From positions 1 through 34,756 of the forward strand of contig CALXSF010000018.1 in assembly GCA_944391055.1 (NCBI GenBank): DNA of 34,756 nt. Reading direction: 5' to 3'. The DNA is from an uncultured Kiritimatiellota bacterium. Lineage in GTDB: Bacteria > Verrucomicrobiota > Kiritimatiellia > RFP12 > DVOR01. This document shows positions 34,636 through 34,756 of this stretch, piece after piece (the stretch's first letter is position 1; each line of letters begins with the position of its first letter). The notes beneath the pieces were generated by a model. That model was not told the DNA's origin. It saw only the letters and a program-made list of their open reading frames with translations, and made no database searches. Position numbers and translations under genes: made by a program.

Positions 34636-34756
34636 GTGAAACGTGTGATGTTCAGTCTGTTGGCCGCCTTCGGCCTCGCCTCGGCCCTCGCCGCCCAGGA
34701 ACCCGTCGCCAAAATCGGCGACACGACCTATTCGTCGCTCCAAGCGGCCTTCGACG
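34636..34756 (+). CDS. Secreted protein, N-terminus only (cut by the window edge)
   Basis: GTG at 34636 begins a clear signal peptide (MKRVMFSLLAAFGLASALAA), then QEPVAKIGDTTYSSLQAAFD to the window end. The KIGDTTYSSLQAAF segment is the usual lead-in of right-handed beta-helix or repeat proteins of the cell surface (relatives read IGDTxYxxLQxAI). The ribosome site (AGGGAAAC) is weak. An alternative start at ATG 34648 would cut into the signal peptide. Driven by the strong promoter at 34543-34570. The full size and domain content lie outside the window. Confidence 0.65.
   Translation, partial: MKRVMFSLLAAFGLASALAAQEPVAKIGDTTYSSLQAAFD

Overview
The window is very GC-rich chromosomal DNA carrying mostly housekeeping genes. 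The gene set (a Ser/Thr kinase with a predicted beta-strand ectodomain overlapping an ECF-type sigma factor, Bat-type envelope proteins, a eukaryote-like UDP-sugar pyrophosphorylase, secreted proteins with short Ala-rich signal peptides) suggests a Gram-negative member of the PVC superphylum, perhaps Kiritimatiellota or Verrucomicrobiota. That placement is inference from gene content only.

Left end (1-2560): a terminator from an off-window gene, then a decayed three-gene cluster. It holds a lysR regulator with a frameshift in codon 10, a divergent secreted alpha/beta hydrolase with one frameshift, two nonsense codons and a lost 3' end, and an aldo/keto reductase missing most of its barrel. 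A T-N11-A dyad typical of LysR operators survives between them. Next on the minus strand are dprA, pta and the gatC-gatA-gatB operon (2570-7991).

Middle: divergent from gatC is a plus-strand Bat operon (8098-13585): a BatD-BatE-like fusion, a BatD-like SH3 protein and a BatB-BatC fusion. No moxR, DUF58 or batA is beside it. A bidirectional terminator separates it from minus-strand rfbB. Then prfB and a UDP-sugar pyrophosphorylase gene lie on the plus strand. A visibly AT-richer stretch (about 17400-18130) holds a possible 23-residue membrane peptide gene and a DUF1232/YkvA gene with a nonsense codon. A small Cys protein gene, an ECF-like sigma factor and an overlapping kinase gene that has lost its catalytic core follow, all on the minus strand.

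Right half: a plus-strand operon argF-pyrB-rnhC-aroA (20790-25170), a convergent EamA transporter, then a six-gene minus-strand operon read from 34218 down to 26125: a secreted protein with a transglutaminase-like Cys/His pattern, pcnB, rph, rlmI-like, phosphohexomutase and a radical SAM protein. A divergent promoter at the right edge drives a secreted protein that runs off the window, after a tiny upstream reading frame.

Two patterns run through the window. Nearly every promoter I can place has an extended -10 (TGnTATAnT-like) with little or no -35. At several genes the start codon lies only 6-8 nt past the -10, which predicts leaderless mRNAs. At least five genes are broken, by substitutions and large deletions as well as single-base indels, so real gene decay is more likely than sequencing error alone.
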